From contig VTFK01000152.1 in assembly GCA_009617715.1 (NCBI GenBank), forward strand, positions 744,001 through 808,000: a stretch of 64,000 bases of DNA. The letters are read 5' to 3'. Positions 33,900 through 44,420 of the stretch are shown piece by piece. The notes under the pieces are model-generated. The model saw only the letters and a program-made list of their open reading frames with translations. It ran no database searches and was not told the DNA's origin. Source of the DNA: Plectrocnemia conspersa. Taxonomy: Eukaryota > Arthropoda > Insecta > Trichoptera > Polycentropodidae. Position numbers and translations under genes: made by a program. The number at the start of each line of letters is the position of its first letter. The first letter of the stretch is position 1.

Positions 33900-34312
33900 A
33901 ATTGTAAATCTCAGTATAGCGAAGCTCACGATACTTAAGAAAAAAATTTCGTTATACTGAAATGTAAGGAAGATGAAATATTTTTATTTTATTTTCAATT
34001 ACCATATTAATACATAATAAAATAACCTCTTACATGAGATTGGCAGGCATTCATTTTTTAGGATACTGTAATGAACACAATAAAATTTGTTAACAAATGT
34101 TTTATAAAAAAAGTTTGAGAGTCGGCAAAACACATTGAATGTCGCTTGCGAACACATTTGACACACGCCAAGTCAAGGACGAACTGATTTGGTGAATATT
34201 TCGTTATACTGAGATCAGCCTTCGTTACAATGAAAACATTTTGTATGAAATTGAAGATTCATTACACTGGAAATTTCGTTATTTCGGTATTCGTTACAAA
34301 GAGATTTCACTG
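33900..34312. mobile_element. Pogo-type MITE (candidate)
   Basis: The right end, read inward, is CAGTGAAATCTCTTTGTAAC, followed outward by TA at 34313-34314. The left end near 33903 has the degraded counterpart AAATCTCAGTATAGCGAA. Several internal TTCGTTATACTGA and TTCGTTACA repeats lie near both ends. This pattern is typical of pogo/Tigger-derived MITEs. There is no transposase. Confidence 0.6.
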
Positions 34313-37300
34313 TAGTTGAATAAATACGAATCGAAAAACAAATAGTCGTAAAATTGCTGAATATATTCGGTATTAAAATATCAAGTCAAAGAAGCACTAC
34401 CGTTAACTCTCAATAATTACCGTTTCGTTAACAAACATAAAAAAATTTAAATAATATCAATTTCACTTAATTTATTAAATAGAAAACAACCGTTTTCCTT
34501 AACAAAGACTAAATATTTTCACGCATACCCTTCGTTTAATTAATATTACTCGTGCTCTATTTTTTTATTTTATATACCCAGAATGGATGCGATCTAGTGG
34601 AGAAGCACGTAGCAGAAAAAGGGTTGACCGCACAGAGGCGTATAGAATATTTTCCACATTTTTTCATACTAGGGGTAGTGTCAAGTGGCATCCATTTAGG
34701 CTCGCATAGTATAACAGTGGCAAAAGGGTGGGCGCCTGAGGATCCCAGCTGCATACATAACATTCGAATCACTAGGAAGATATTGGAGTGTCACGTCACA
34801 CGCAGCCGATCGCAAACTTAGTCGGAGTAAACATATTTTATCTGAGGGTACACTTTTCCTGGAGGCCAGGATCGATACTGCCATAGAAAGCGTTCGTTAT
34901 CGCCTCCAGGGCGTTAAATTTGAATACGGAAATAGAATTATGCGAACCGAATATGAAGTTACAATCGTTTAAAACGAACATTTTTTTTTAGAAAAAAATT
35001 GCACCACGTACTGAATTCCAAATGGGTTTTTTTTTAGGACAAAGTGGACGCGGTGACGGGTCACGCGTCTGGAATCAGATTTTCATTTCGCTTTTTTAGA
35101 GAGAGAGCGAAGATAACTGTGCCACTTGGAATTTGCGTGCTATCGGAAAAATGGAATCGGAATTGGGATGAAGCACTCGAAGCTCTTTGGTGAGAAAAAA
35201 ATGCGTATGGTCGGAAAGCTTATGATAATTCACCCATAATGAGATTATATTTGCCGATGAGAAAAATTCGCGCATCGTGTGGTTTTTTAAATCTGAGAAA
35301 ATTGAAAATTTGCCAAATACATAATTTAATTAACATGAATTTACAGCGAATATTTATTTTGTAAATATGCGCGAGTATAGATCGCAAATTGAATTATTTA
35401 TATAAGTAATATTTAACTGCTTAATTTCGCTATATTCAGACTACGTCGAGCTATGAAACATACACCATTATCATTGGACATTCAATGGAAGACTTGCGAA
35501 CTCGACTAAACTTACAGATGAGAAGCCAGAAACCATGAGATTATTCAGAGCTAAATACCTAGTTTGTGTCAGTGGTTAGAAACAGGAACGATTTTTATAT
35601 TAAAGTTAAAAAGAAGGGTTAAAATTTAGTGTTTAAAGTTGAAGCGTTTAAAAATAAAACGTTTCACATTATAGTTACAAACTGTTAACTGGAATTTAAT
35701 GTTATCTGTTTCGTTTTTAAAAATATCGTTGGAATCTTTCAAGAGCAGCGAAGAATGTGGAATGGAAAGATCGTTGAATTCGAGAGAGGAGAAAAACGAT
35801 TAATCGAATAGTTGGCAACTTCTGTTAAAGGGCCAATAAAGCTATCGGAACAAAGTTCATACGAAACACAATTTAAAGTTTGAACAACCTCCCTCGAATC
35901 GATTGCTTGTAATTATCACTCGAAACTTTTCCATCTTAAATAATAGAAGAGACGAGAGGATTTGCAGTTCTATTCTCAACAACAAAGTACCCAATTTTGT
36001 CTATCAATCCTGACTTGTATTGGATAAACTGAATCTTTATAAAGTAATACAACAAAATTAATTTTGAAATATATTATTTTTCTCATAACCATCAGGGTCT
36101 AACCTACGTCTTACTAGCTGCGAAGTCACACCCCTCAGGATTAGAATCCCAAAAAAAATGATATTTCAGAATGATTTTTATCAATCGCATTACATATAAG
36201 TCTATAGCTAGAAGGTAAAAGTTAATCTCGAATTTTCCAATAATCTTAACAATCCCACTCTCTCGATATACCTTACGTGTTATAAAATGTTGTTGTACTT
36301 CTAAGGAAACAATAGCAATGCATTATCGACGTTCAAGCTTTCATCGAAATATATATAATGTTAAATTGCATCCCTTGTACGTTGGTATGTTACACGTCTT
36401 AGGCTTCTAAATCGATCACAAAACACACATGGGAACCATTCATCGTTACAGCATATACATAGTTTGTATACACAATAATAGCAACATATTATATATTTAA
36501 TGAAAATATTATTATCTCGTATTTCCGCAAGGCGAGATATTTAACGACGCCGTAAATATTTTTTACGTTCCCCTTAAGAAATTAAACACGCGTATATGTG
36601 TATCACTTTATTATTTTTCCCGTCGTTAAAATCCTAATTCAGGGTCCTCTAATTAAATAATAACCCACATCGGGGTCAAATGTGTTCCGAAGGAAGTTAT
36701 TGTGTCTATAAATTCATGTTCGTCGCAGGGAAGATACTTTCGTTTTGCTCGGTTAAACAACATTCACTCATATACTACAATAATACTAGAACGGGTTAAT
36801 TAAGGGTCAACGTTGTGAGTTTGTGGCGAGATTATTGTAACCAAACTACATACCCATTTCCCTTGGGGATAATTAGTAAAATATTAATTTAAAAAAATAT
36901 AACTATGGATTTTTATGGTATTTTTTTTTTTTAATATATTATCAAATTAATTAAATACTGTACATCACATTAATGAGTTTGATGAACTATTGAAGAATTT
37001 GTCAAACTAGTGATAAGAGTGACAAATAATTAAATGCGACGATGAGTTATATCATAAATATATTTATATCGCCGGTTAAAATAAAACAACATAAATTTAC
37101 TATATTATCTGAAGAAGCATTTTAAAATTTCCATAATAATAAAACGTCCACATCTTGACCGAGTGTAACCATAAGATCAAGCGATTCTATGAAGTTATTT
37201 ATTACAAGTTTTTACTGCATTTTCACCCCTTATAACATTTGTAAAAGTATTTTTATTTTATGGAATAAAATCCTGAATTCAGTGTACTATAAATTACTAT
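34313..37300. other. Unassigned DNA
   Basis: The intervals 34550-34910 and 35030-35250 are less AT-rich but no gene is recognised. A GACGCGGTGAC...GTCACGCGTC bulged hairpin lies near 35046. Confidence 0.3.
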
Positions 37301-37349
37301 AATATTTTTGTCAATATTATAAGTATAGTATAATATTGACAAAAATATT
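37301..37349. repeat. Perfect 21-bp-stem hairpin
   Basis: The arm at 37301-37321 (AATATTTTTGTCAATATTAT plus A) is perfectly complementary to 37329-37349, with a 7-base loop AGTATAG. It is very AT-rich. It may be a small inverted duplication; a short hairpin RNA is possible but the stem is shorter than in usual animal pre-miRNAs. Confidence 0.7.
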
Positions 37350-37689
37350 AAAATATAAAAATATAATCAGTTTAGAGCCATAGATCGAACGTCTTCATTC
37401 CTGCACCACTTCACGTTTTAAAACTGAATATTTGTCGTTAAAACTTATCATGAACTTTTCAAAAAAAGTAACACAAACATGAAGCAGATATGTTTTGCAT
37501 TTCAATATTTTCAGTATGTATTTTCCATGAATCATTTTTTTTCGCTTAGTGGCAAACTCAACATTTTTGCTATCTATCATCATTTTTTAAATTAACTCTT
37601 ACAACGTGGATTAAATGTTTCTAAGTCAATAGGATGATCATTTATTGAAATATTTTCGTGGTGTGAAATGTACAGCAGCTGCAGCACAT
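37350..37689. other. AT-rich spacer
   Basis: No gene is recognised. Confidence 0.3.
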
Positions 37690-38130
37690 CCAGAGTCCAA
37701 AATCCGGGACGTCATTTGGGGGCATTTTCTCTCCCTTGAATTTGGCCGGAAAATGCATGTCATTTAATGAAATATTATTAATTTAAATGCAATCAAAATA
37801 AAAAAAACGAATACTAACTGGCTAACTTCCCCCCCCCTCTCCCTGGAAAAACTGAAATATTGTCCCTGATTCCAAACCAAAAATTCTCGGGTTATCCCTC
37901 AAAGAAAATTTAAAAAATGTATCGAATCTATCCCAAAAATATTTTTAAAAATATGTTATCATTAGGTCAAGTCTAAAAATATGTTTTAAAAATATGACAG
38001 CTATCTTTACGGATTTTACAATGGACTTATGATATAAGAGTATTGATAAAATGGTATTCAACCCGAATTTTGGTATTCAACCCGAATTATCACTTCTCAG
38101 AAGTCAAAAATTCACATCAAAAGCAATAAA
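37690..38130 (+). repeat. Dispersed repeat R1
   Basis: It carries the same ordered landmarks as 32850-33590 (GGGACGTCATTTGGGGG, AATTTGGCCGGAAAATGCAT, a C8 run, ATTCTCGGGTTATCCCTC, CTTCTCAGAAGTCAAAAATT). It is shorter, lacking the TTTTCACCAGTAGATATATA part. Confidence 0.65.
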
Positions 38131-38548
38131 ATGAAATATTCTTTACAAAATCACTTACTGATAATTCTAATCTGTAATTAGCACAACGCCAAACTATAAT
38201 GGAAGGAAATTTCTGTCAGGATATTTTTCACCACACTTTTCATATGCTACCGAAACTAAATATTTTGTTTAATATTCTGTCATCATATAAAAATCAAGTT
38301 AGATTAAGGACTCAAATATTTATTTGTTCGAGTCCAAAAATAAATTAATCCGTGAATTCATTCTAACTTTTTCGATACAGCATCAATAAGGGTGGGTTTT
38401 TGCTGATGGTGGTTGATTCGTCAATTATCAATGAAATTATATATTTCGACTAAACATTTTTTTTAAAGATAGTTTACCTACATTTCCTTTTAAAAATCTT
38501 TTCTATGTCTAAAACGATCATTAGCTTCCGTAGAATATCTCAAGCATC

Positions 38549-39028
38549 TTAACCCTTTGAGGAGTATCGCCGTACATGTACGGCGGTCGAAATTTCACTG
38601 TTTTTTAATAACCTCATATAGTTATATAGACACATATAATATGTATAACTGAAGAAATAATAAATAAAAAACATTATAATTATATAGTATTCATTGTAAA
38701 TAATTTTTATTTAAAATAATACTAATAAATTAAAGAGCACGAAATAAATTAACATAATAAAAAATATTTTATATTAATTTTATAGACAAATAAATCTACT
38801 AAAGCCGAATAAAATATAATAAATTAACGAAATAATAACATAAAAGTGTTAAAATAAATAAATAAAACATACGTAAAATAAATCAAAGCAATTCAACGTT
38901 AAGAATCACTGTTTTTTATAATTTATTATAAATGCAATATAAAATAATAATTATGGAAAAATCACTCTTCGGTGTATACTAATAAATTAACAAATGTGTA
39001 TAAATTAAATCACTACTCAAAGGATTAA
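38549..39028. mobile_element. PiggyBac-like MITE
   Basis: TTAA borders lie at 38549-38552 and 39025-39028. The terminal repeats are CCCTTTGAGGAGTATC on the left and TCCTTTGAGTAGTGAT read inward from the right. A subterminal palindrome CCGTACATGTACGG lies at 38570-38583. The interior is about 420 bp of AT-rich DNA with no transposase. The right part has a second copy just beyond. Confidence 0.65.
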
Positions 39029-39215
39029 CACTATTTTTAATAATGCACGCCCCCGTTAAGTGCGCTGGCGCTGCATTGACTCCATTCCCAATAATATTAC
39101 TTATTATAAATGCAATATAAAACAATAATGAATAAATAGCAACAGAAAGATTTATTATATATCCTCATTTCAAGGTGTATAATAACAAATTAACAAATGT
39201 GTATATATCAACTCA
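39029..39215. repeat. Second copy of the piggyBac-like MITE right end
   Basis: The segment 39105-39205 repeats 38925-39020 (TTATTATAAATGCAATATAA, then TTAACAAATGTGTATA, then ACTCAAAGGG). It also ends near a TTAA at about 39212. A GC-rich insert (GTTAAGTGCGCTGGCGCTGC) lies at 39055-39075. Confidence 0.6.
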
Positions 39216-40555
39216 AAGGGTCGGTTAAAAACTCAAAATATCATTTTAATATTTGTAAAAAATAAAGAATGTCCGTTATATAAATAAGGTCATGGTTAAT
39301 AATACACGTATACGATCATGTGTGAAGAAGCCAAAATAAAAACCACCCCAGATTAGAGATTCTATTCGCAGCCTCCTTCCGGGTTCTGGTCAATGCGGCC
39401 GCAGCTCACGCCACAGCAGTACGGTTCATGTAACATTGAAATGGAATCACGTATTGGATACACCGTTTACTGCATTGCATGATAAAATGGCAGGCTTTCA
39501 AATCGATCAGTTCTATTCCGATATCCGAGGCGGAAGTCACGCGTGGGGGTGCCACCGCGTTTTTCTCATATTTCCGGCTGAGAGCCACCGCCTACCCTAC
39601 CCTATCTACTATAATGCGAGGGCTTTCCGACTTGGCACGATCCGATCTGCTGGCACCAGAGGATGACACCCAGGATTACCGGCGATCGACCAGAGTTTGA
39701 TCTTTGGCATAGAGTAATAACGGATCTTGCTGTGTATGATTCGATTGATATTATGTAATCTACCGTATTGATAACTAAACTATGAATGATGTTTTTATAA
39801 TCTACACTCATCCTTACACATGTTCATACTGTTGGTTTGGAAGGAAGTAATTACAGCTATTGAGACTTTTATATTAAATTACTGTTTTATAAGCCATTTA
39901 ACGCCCTCGTTTCTTCGTTCTTTCTGTGTTACAACATTACTCAATATTGCGTTTGTAAATGCTAGTTTAATTGAAAATACTCATCTACAAGAAAAGTATG
40001 ATAAACATCTTAAAGTTAAAGAGCTTTACAATAACTCATAAATATCTCATAACTAGCCATATGCAAAATAAATTAGTTTTAAAAATCGGTTGAAAAATAT
40101 GACCATTATTACTCTTGAACAACCAATTTAAAAGAAGCTATGATTAAAATATTTTTTCCGGGTTCCACTGTAGATAGAGGTAATTCTACTTCCTACGCTG
40201 TTTTGACAGAACCATAGATTTAACCAGTGGAACGTTCGCCTTTGAAGCGCATTATATATAATATATATCATCGTAACCACTCAACGATTATTTCGCCGCC
40301 AGTTCAACGTCAAACGTAATAATTCGATGATGTCTTGTCATGCCACTAAGACACATAACTTTGAAGATATTGGTTCTGAACTGATAAAACTTTCAGTTTA
40401 AAACTCCGAAAAAATGTCGGAGTTAAAAATTAAGCACTTTGGTTTAATTAAAGCTGCAGAAATTGCAGAAATTTTTGTCTCGAAATACAGTTGTTATGAT
40501 CATATCAAAGCATGATCATAAAGCTTCTATTATTTTTCTATTGCCTGTGACAAAA
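39216..40555. other. Unassigned DNA
   Basis: The interval 39360-39720 has higher GC and open frames in several phases (39436-39700), none recognisable. It may be a conserved noncoding stretch. Nothing is seen in the rest. Confidence 0.3.
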
Positions 40556-40870
40556 GGGGCGTAGCTAGGGTTCTTAATCGAATATTAGATTTTCGCCCAA
40601 TTTTCAATTATATGAATATTCGAATAATTTCTCAAATATTCAGAAAATATTCGTTCATACTATTTCGAATGAAATTTGAAGAATGAATCTAAGAATGAAA
40701 CAATTTATATACTTGGGAAACACATTTAGTCGTTTTTTCTCTCAAATAATCAAGTAACTAGTGCCGCTACAAAATTCATGGTCTTTATGCGTCTTTATTT
40801 TGTTTCGAAATGCGAGATAATGAGATACTTCTTCTTAACAAAAAACGGATCGGAAGCCCTAAACTCGGCC
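40556..40870 (+). repeat. Dispersed repeat R3, 5' part
   Basis: It begins GGGGCGTAGCTAGGGTTCTT, resembling a hAT-type terminus. The part at 40670-40860 matches the minus strand of 22250-22085. The rest of R3 is absent here. Confidence 0.55.
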
Positions 40871-40967
40871 GCTTTTGAAACGTCTGGATTCTTCGCCTAA
40901 TTAAACAAAACTGTACATGGGATTGACTCGAATTGTCATTATAAATGAAATGTTTTGCTTTATCTAA

Positions 40968-41181
40968 AATTAAACATCCCTAACACATAAATTAGGAAAA
41001 TTCTATATTTCTAAATGTTCTTTTTTTTTAAACAATAAAACATTTTTAAAAATAAGAAAGAATTTCACTGCAAATCTAAAAATATTCCATTTTAATAACG
41101 ACGGAAATACTGATCAAGTTGAAAGGAAAAGATATTTTGAGAGCCACTGAAATAGTGATTTAATTATAAGGAACATTGCTC
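40968..41181 (+). repeat. 5S upstream spacer, duplicated at 42243-42434
   Basis: The spacer shares AACATCCCTAACACAT, AAAATTCTATATTTCT, ATTTCACTGCAAATCTAAAA and AAAGATATTTTGAGAGCCAC with 42243-42434. Each precedes a plus-strand 5S gene. This is direct evidence that the two 5S genes arose as a tandem unit. Confidence 0.8.
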
Positions 41182-41299
41182 GCCAACGGCCATACCATGC
41201 TGAATGCACCGGTTCTCGTCCGATCACCGAAGTTAAGCAGCATTGGGCCTGGATAGTACTTGGATGGGTGACCGCTTGGGAACACCGGGTGTCGTTGGC
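41182..41299 (+). rRNA. 5S rRNA, cluster II copy 1
   Basis: Full-length 118 nt on the plus strand. It begins GCCAACGGCCATACC and ends GGTGTCGTTGGC, with the internal control region intact, GAATGCACC and CCTGGATAGTAC. A T8 run from about 41310 would terminate Pol III. It appears intact. Confidence 0.96.
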
Positions 41300-41475
41300 C
41301 CCATAATATTTTTTTTGATTGTTTTTGTCAAAAATATTTTACCTGGAGACTAAATGCGAAATATCTTTAATAATAACATTATAAATTAAAATATAAATAC
41401 ACGGCACTCGAAATCCATAATACTCAGAAATCATTCATTTCCCGATATATGTACATCTGGACGGAAACCCTCCCA
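41300..41475 (+). repeat. 5S downstream spacer shared with 24363-24536
   Basis: It matches the minus strand of the flank of the 5S copy at 24537 (AAAAATATTTTACCTGGAGA, TCATTTCCCGATATATGTAC). It stops at about 41475, where R1 sequence begins. Confidence 0.75.
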
Positions 41476-41479
41476 GACA

Positions 41480-42200
41480 GACCTGCCAAGAAAGGGGGAG
41501 GGGGGATTACATTTTCATAAGTAAATATAAATTTTTACCAGTGAAAATATAAATTATCAGACAAGTGCTAGTAAAATTACTAGATTTTAAATTTTCTATA
41601 TGTAGTAATATATATGTATATATTTACATAATTATCATTATTTATAAATGTTACAGCGAATGTGTATTTTTTGGTAAAGTGTAATTTTCACTAGTTAAGT
41701 CTAAATACATTTTTACCAATAGATATATATTTATAATAGCGAAAATATAATTTAACCAGGGCTGTGGAGTCGGAGTCAGAGTCGGAGTCGTGGTGTTTTG
41801 GCCGGAGCTGGAGTCGGAGTCGTGAAAAATGAGCAACTCCGAGCATTTTTTAAATTATGAAATTTCTGAATTTTTAATTGCGTAATAATGAATGTGTATA
41901 GCGTATGAATATTAAACGTGTAGAAAAACACCAAAAATACCTTATAAAATTAAACTTTTTTGAGTCGGAGTCGAAGTCGGAGTCGGAGTCGGAGTGGAGT
42001 CGTGTTGTTGGTAAATATCGGAATCGGAGTCGTGTTTTTTTTAACGACTCCACAGCCCTGAATTTAACTGATAAGCGCTAATATTCTGTTCCAAAATATC
42101 TATAAAACTAAATTTGACAGTTGTGAAACGTCCATTTGCTGTTCAAACCTAAAGATAATTCAAAACTAATTCTTTTTTTAGAACTTTCATTAGGTCAAGT
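41480..42200 (+). repeat. Dispersed repeat R1 split by a MITE
   Basis: The left part (41500-41756) contains the TTTTACCAGTGAAAATATA and CCAATAGATATATATT segments of R1. The right part (42061-42200) continues with GATAAGCGCT, AAATTTGACAGTTGTGAAAC and GTCCATTTGCTGTTCAAACC. The MITE at 41757-42060 divides them. R1 itself sits between the two halves of the 5S tandem unit. Confidence 0.7.
41757..42060. mobile_element. hAT-type MITE rich in GGAGTC hexamers
   Basis: The 304-bp element has 16-bp perfect terminal inverted repeats CAGGGCTGTGGAGTCG. It is flanked by a perfect 8-bp target duplication AATTTAAC (41749-41756 and 42061-42068), the size made by hAT transposases. Both ends carry tandem GGAGTC hexamers that run in the same direction, so they are direct, not inverted. 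There is no transposase. Open frames across the hexamers are artefacts. Confidence 0.93.
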
Positions 42201-42242
42201 CCAAAATACAAAGCCAACTCATCTCAAATATCTAAAAATAAA

Positions 42243-42434
42243 CATCCCTAACACATCAAGAAAATTCTATATTTCTGTTTTTTTTTTGAAAACATTATTA
42301 AAAATAATTTCACTGCAAATCTAAAAATATCCCTTTTATAAATTTTTTAGACCACTGGAGTAGTGATTAAGTTGAAAGGCAAAGATATTTTGAGAACCAC
42401 TCCAATAGTGTTTTATTTGTAATGATCAGCCCTC
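42243..42434 (+). repeat. 5S upstream spacer, second copy
   Basis: Counterpart of 40968-41181 with scattered substitutions and indels, directly preceding the next 5S gene. Confidence 0.8.
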
Positions 42435-42552
42435 GCCAACGGCCATACCATGCTGAATGCACCGGTTCTCGTCCGATCACCGAAGTTAAGCAGCATTGGG
42501 CCTGGATAGTACTTGGATGGGTGACCGCTTGGGAACACCGGGTGTCGTTGGC
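42435..42552 (+). rRNA. 5S rRNA, cluster II copy 2
   Basis: Full-length 118 nt on the plus strand, identical in the parts compared to the copy at 41182, including GCCAACGGCC, GAATGCACC and CCTGGATAGTAC. A T5 run begins about 10 bases after the end. It appears intact. Confidence 0.96.
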
Positions 42553-43647
42553 CTCACACTATTTTTGCATTAAATTGTAATAATCAATGCGTATCCCATA
42601 ACATTTTGCTCTATCTTCTTGTGGGTTGTTGAACCATAGTATATGACTTAAATATCGAAAATACTACAAGAATATTTATTATATACCACTTACTTAGCTA
42701 GCAGCAATTTTGTTTTATGAAGTCAAGACACGTACCTAGTATATATAAGCAATATTATTTTCATCACTTATTTTAATATATTGTACAACTTATAAAAATT
42801 GTACTTGAGTGTATCAGAATCGATTAAAACTTGTCGACTTGTTTTCGCATTGGCGTGACAAACCAAGGGCGGTTATACGTATCCGAGCGAACGTCCATTA
42901 AACGGTATTCATTACTTGAATGAAGCCAAGTTTAATATGAAATTAAATAATATTTATAAGACCATGCAATATTTCCTCGATGCAGCAAATTCAGAGCTAT
43001 GTTTACATTGGCCTACAGAACATCCAATGTATTAAATATAATTAAAACAGATTTTAGCTCATTTTTTTAATTCTGTAGTTTGTCAGAAATTTTGAAGAAA
43101 TCCAGATTACGAGTCTTGATTTCTTCAAGGTTCTGGAGAAGCAAAATTAACAGTGTCATCAGAAAAGTCGCATTAGTATTTTATTGGTTGTCGGTATGTC
43201 TACTGTGTATATGAAAAATAAAATTGGCTCGAGAACACTACCCTGAGGCACCACAGACTGCAGATTTTTTATATTGCTTTGAATGTATTTTATTCAAATA
43301 TAGATTAACAATTTCCTAATCCAGTTTTGAAGGATTATTATTACATTATTTTATCATGCGTTTGTGTAAAGACAGAATTGAATTCTGATAACATTACTTT
43401 GAAGCGTTGTTATCTAATTTATTTATTTATTTTTCTTAGTGCTTTTACGTTCAAATTTTAGCATGATACTATCACAAAGAAACACAGCACAACAATATTC
43501 TTCCAGACAAATACCGAAACTGAGGACGGATTAAGAATGATACTGAATTATCTCCGCGAGTTTAAATCGATTATTTGTTATTCATTAATGCTAATTCATA
43601 ACCTTTTAAATGACGTTGCTGAAGTTCAAAAGAAATCTTATCATATT
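42553..43647. other. AT-rich spacer without recognised genes
   Basis: Most of the stretch holds nothing recognisable. Read on the minus strand, 43195-43275 (CTCGAGCCAATTTTATTTTT with LQSVVPQGSVLEPIL-like codons) resembles the PQGS..GP block of a reverse transcriptase, so a decayed LINE fragment is possible. Confidence 0.35.
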
Positions 43648-43649
43648 CT

Positions 43650-43928
43650 AATAAAAACTACCTGATTTGGTAAAATGATGGCGGAGGGGGCGGGCCGCCC
43701 CGGGCGGCACTTGCTTATGGGCGGCATATTCGCGATAGGATCGTTTAGTGTGGTTCTTAACCCTGAATGCATTAAAACATATATAAATCCACGAATAACA
43801 AGAGCTTAATAATAACCAATTTATTATTTTAAGAAATGCTGATTTTATGACCCTGCAAAAAATGTATGGGGGGGGAGCAACAATTTTGAGGATCGCCCTG
43901 GGTGGCACATACCCTAGCTACGCCACTG
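43650..43928 (-). mobile_element. hAT element end, truncated
   Basis: The right end at 43928, read inward, is CAGTGGCGTAGCTAGGGTAT, a classical hAT-type terminus, followed by GTGCCACCCAGGGCGATCC. The other edge near 43675-43715 has GGCCGCCCCGGGCGGCAC but no matching terminal repeat. No transposase is present. Confidence 0.65.
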
Positions 43929-44114
43929 CATGTGGCTTTATCCGCAGAGATTTGCTACCAATTATGGTTAGAATAAAATTGTATCGATATTTTTGTGACT
44001 CTTAATGTTTAATTAACAATTATCGTTGTGCGTTTATGACTAAATCATATGTTTGCTTGGTATTGTGAACTCTCACATAAGATAATTGTTTTTTGGCCTA
44101 TATTTTAATTTATT

Positions 44115-44420
44115 TTTATGTATAACCTTTTGAACCAATCACAGCTGTCACATCGTATCAGAAGACCGATAAAATCATGGCGGTGCGTTCAAATACAATT
44201 TTTTCGACCGCGGCCAATGTCCAATATGGTCAACGAAATTATCGTCCGCCATGAAATATGGCCGTTCGCTTTTATAAATCGGACGATATGCGAACCGATG
44301 AATCGGACGCACCACTAAATTTGTAACGCTTCGGTGGATTTAATTATGCGGCCGCCGTCGATTTTATTTTTGTCGCGACTAATTTTATTTTTTTATTTTA
44401 GTACGTTTCGACAATTTCAC
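44115..44420. other. GC-rich island, possible conserved noncoding element
   Basis: Higher-GC sequence with CpG clusters (GCGGCCGCCGTCG near 44350) and TAATTATG-like homeodomain cores. The frame at 44118-44318 has no recognisable content. Confidence 0.3.

Noticed and set aside
34552..34884. Open frames on both strands at 34552-34884
   Set aside because: Both strands are open over the same bases and no recognisable protein content is present.
39436..40041. Open frames at 39436-39700 and 39820-40041
   Set aside because: Several phases and both strands are open at once in 39400-39700, and none is recognisable. The second frame is short and unrecognised.
41651..41836. Open frame with TPTLTPTP-like repeats on the minus strand
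   Set aside because: It reads the GGAGTC hexamers of the MITE at 41757-42060.
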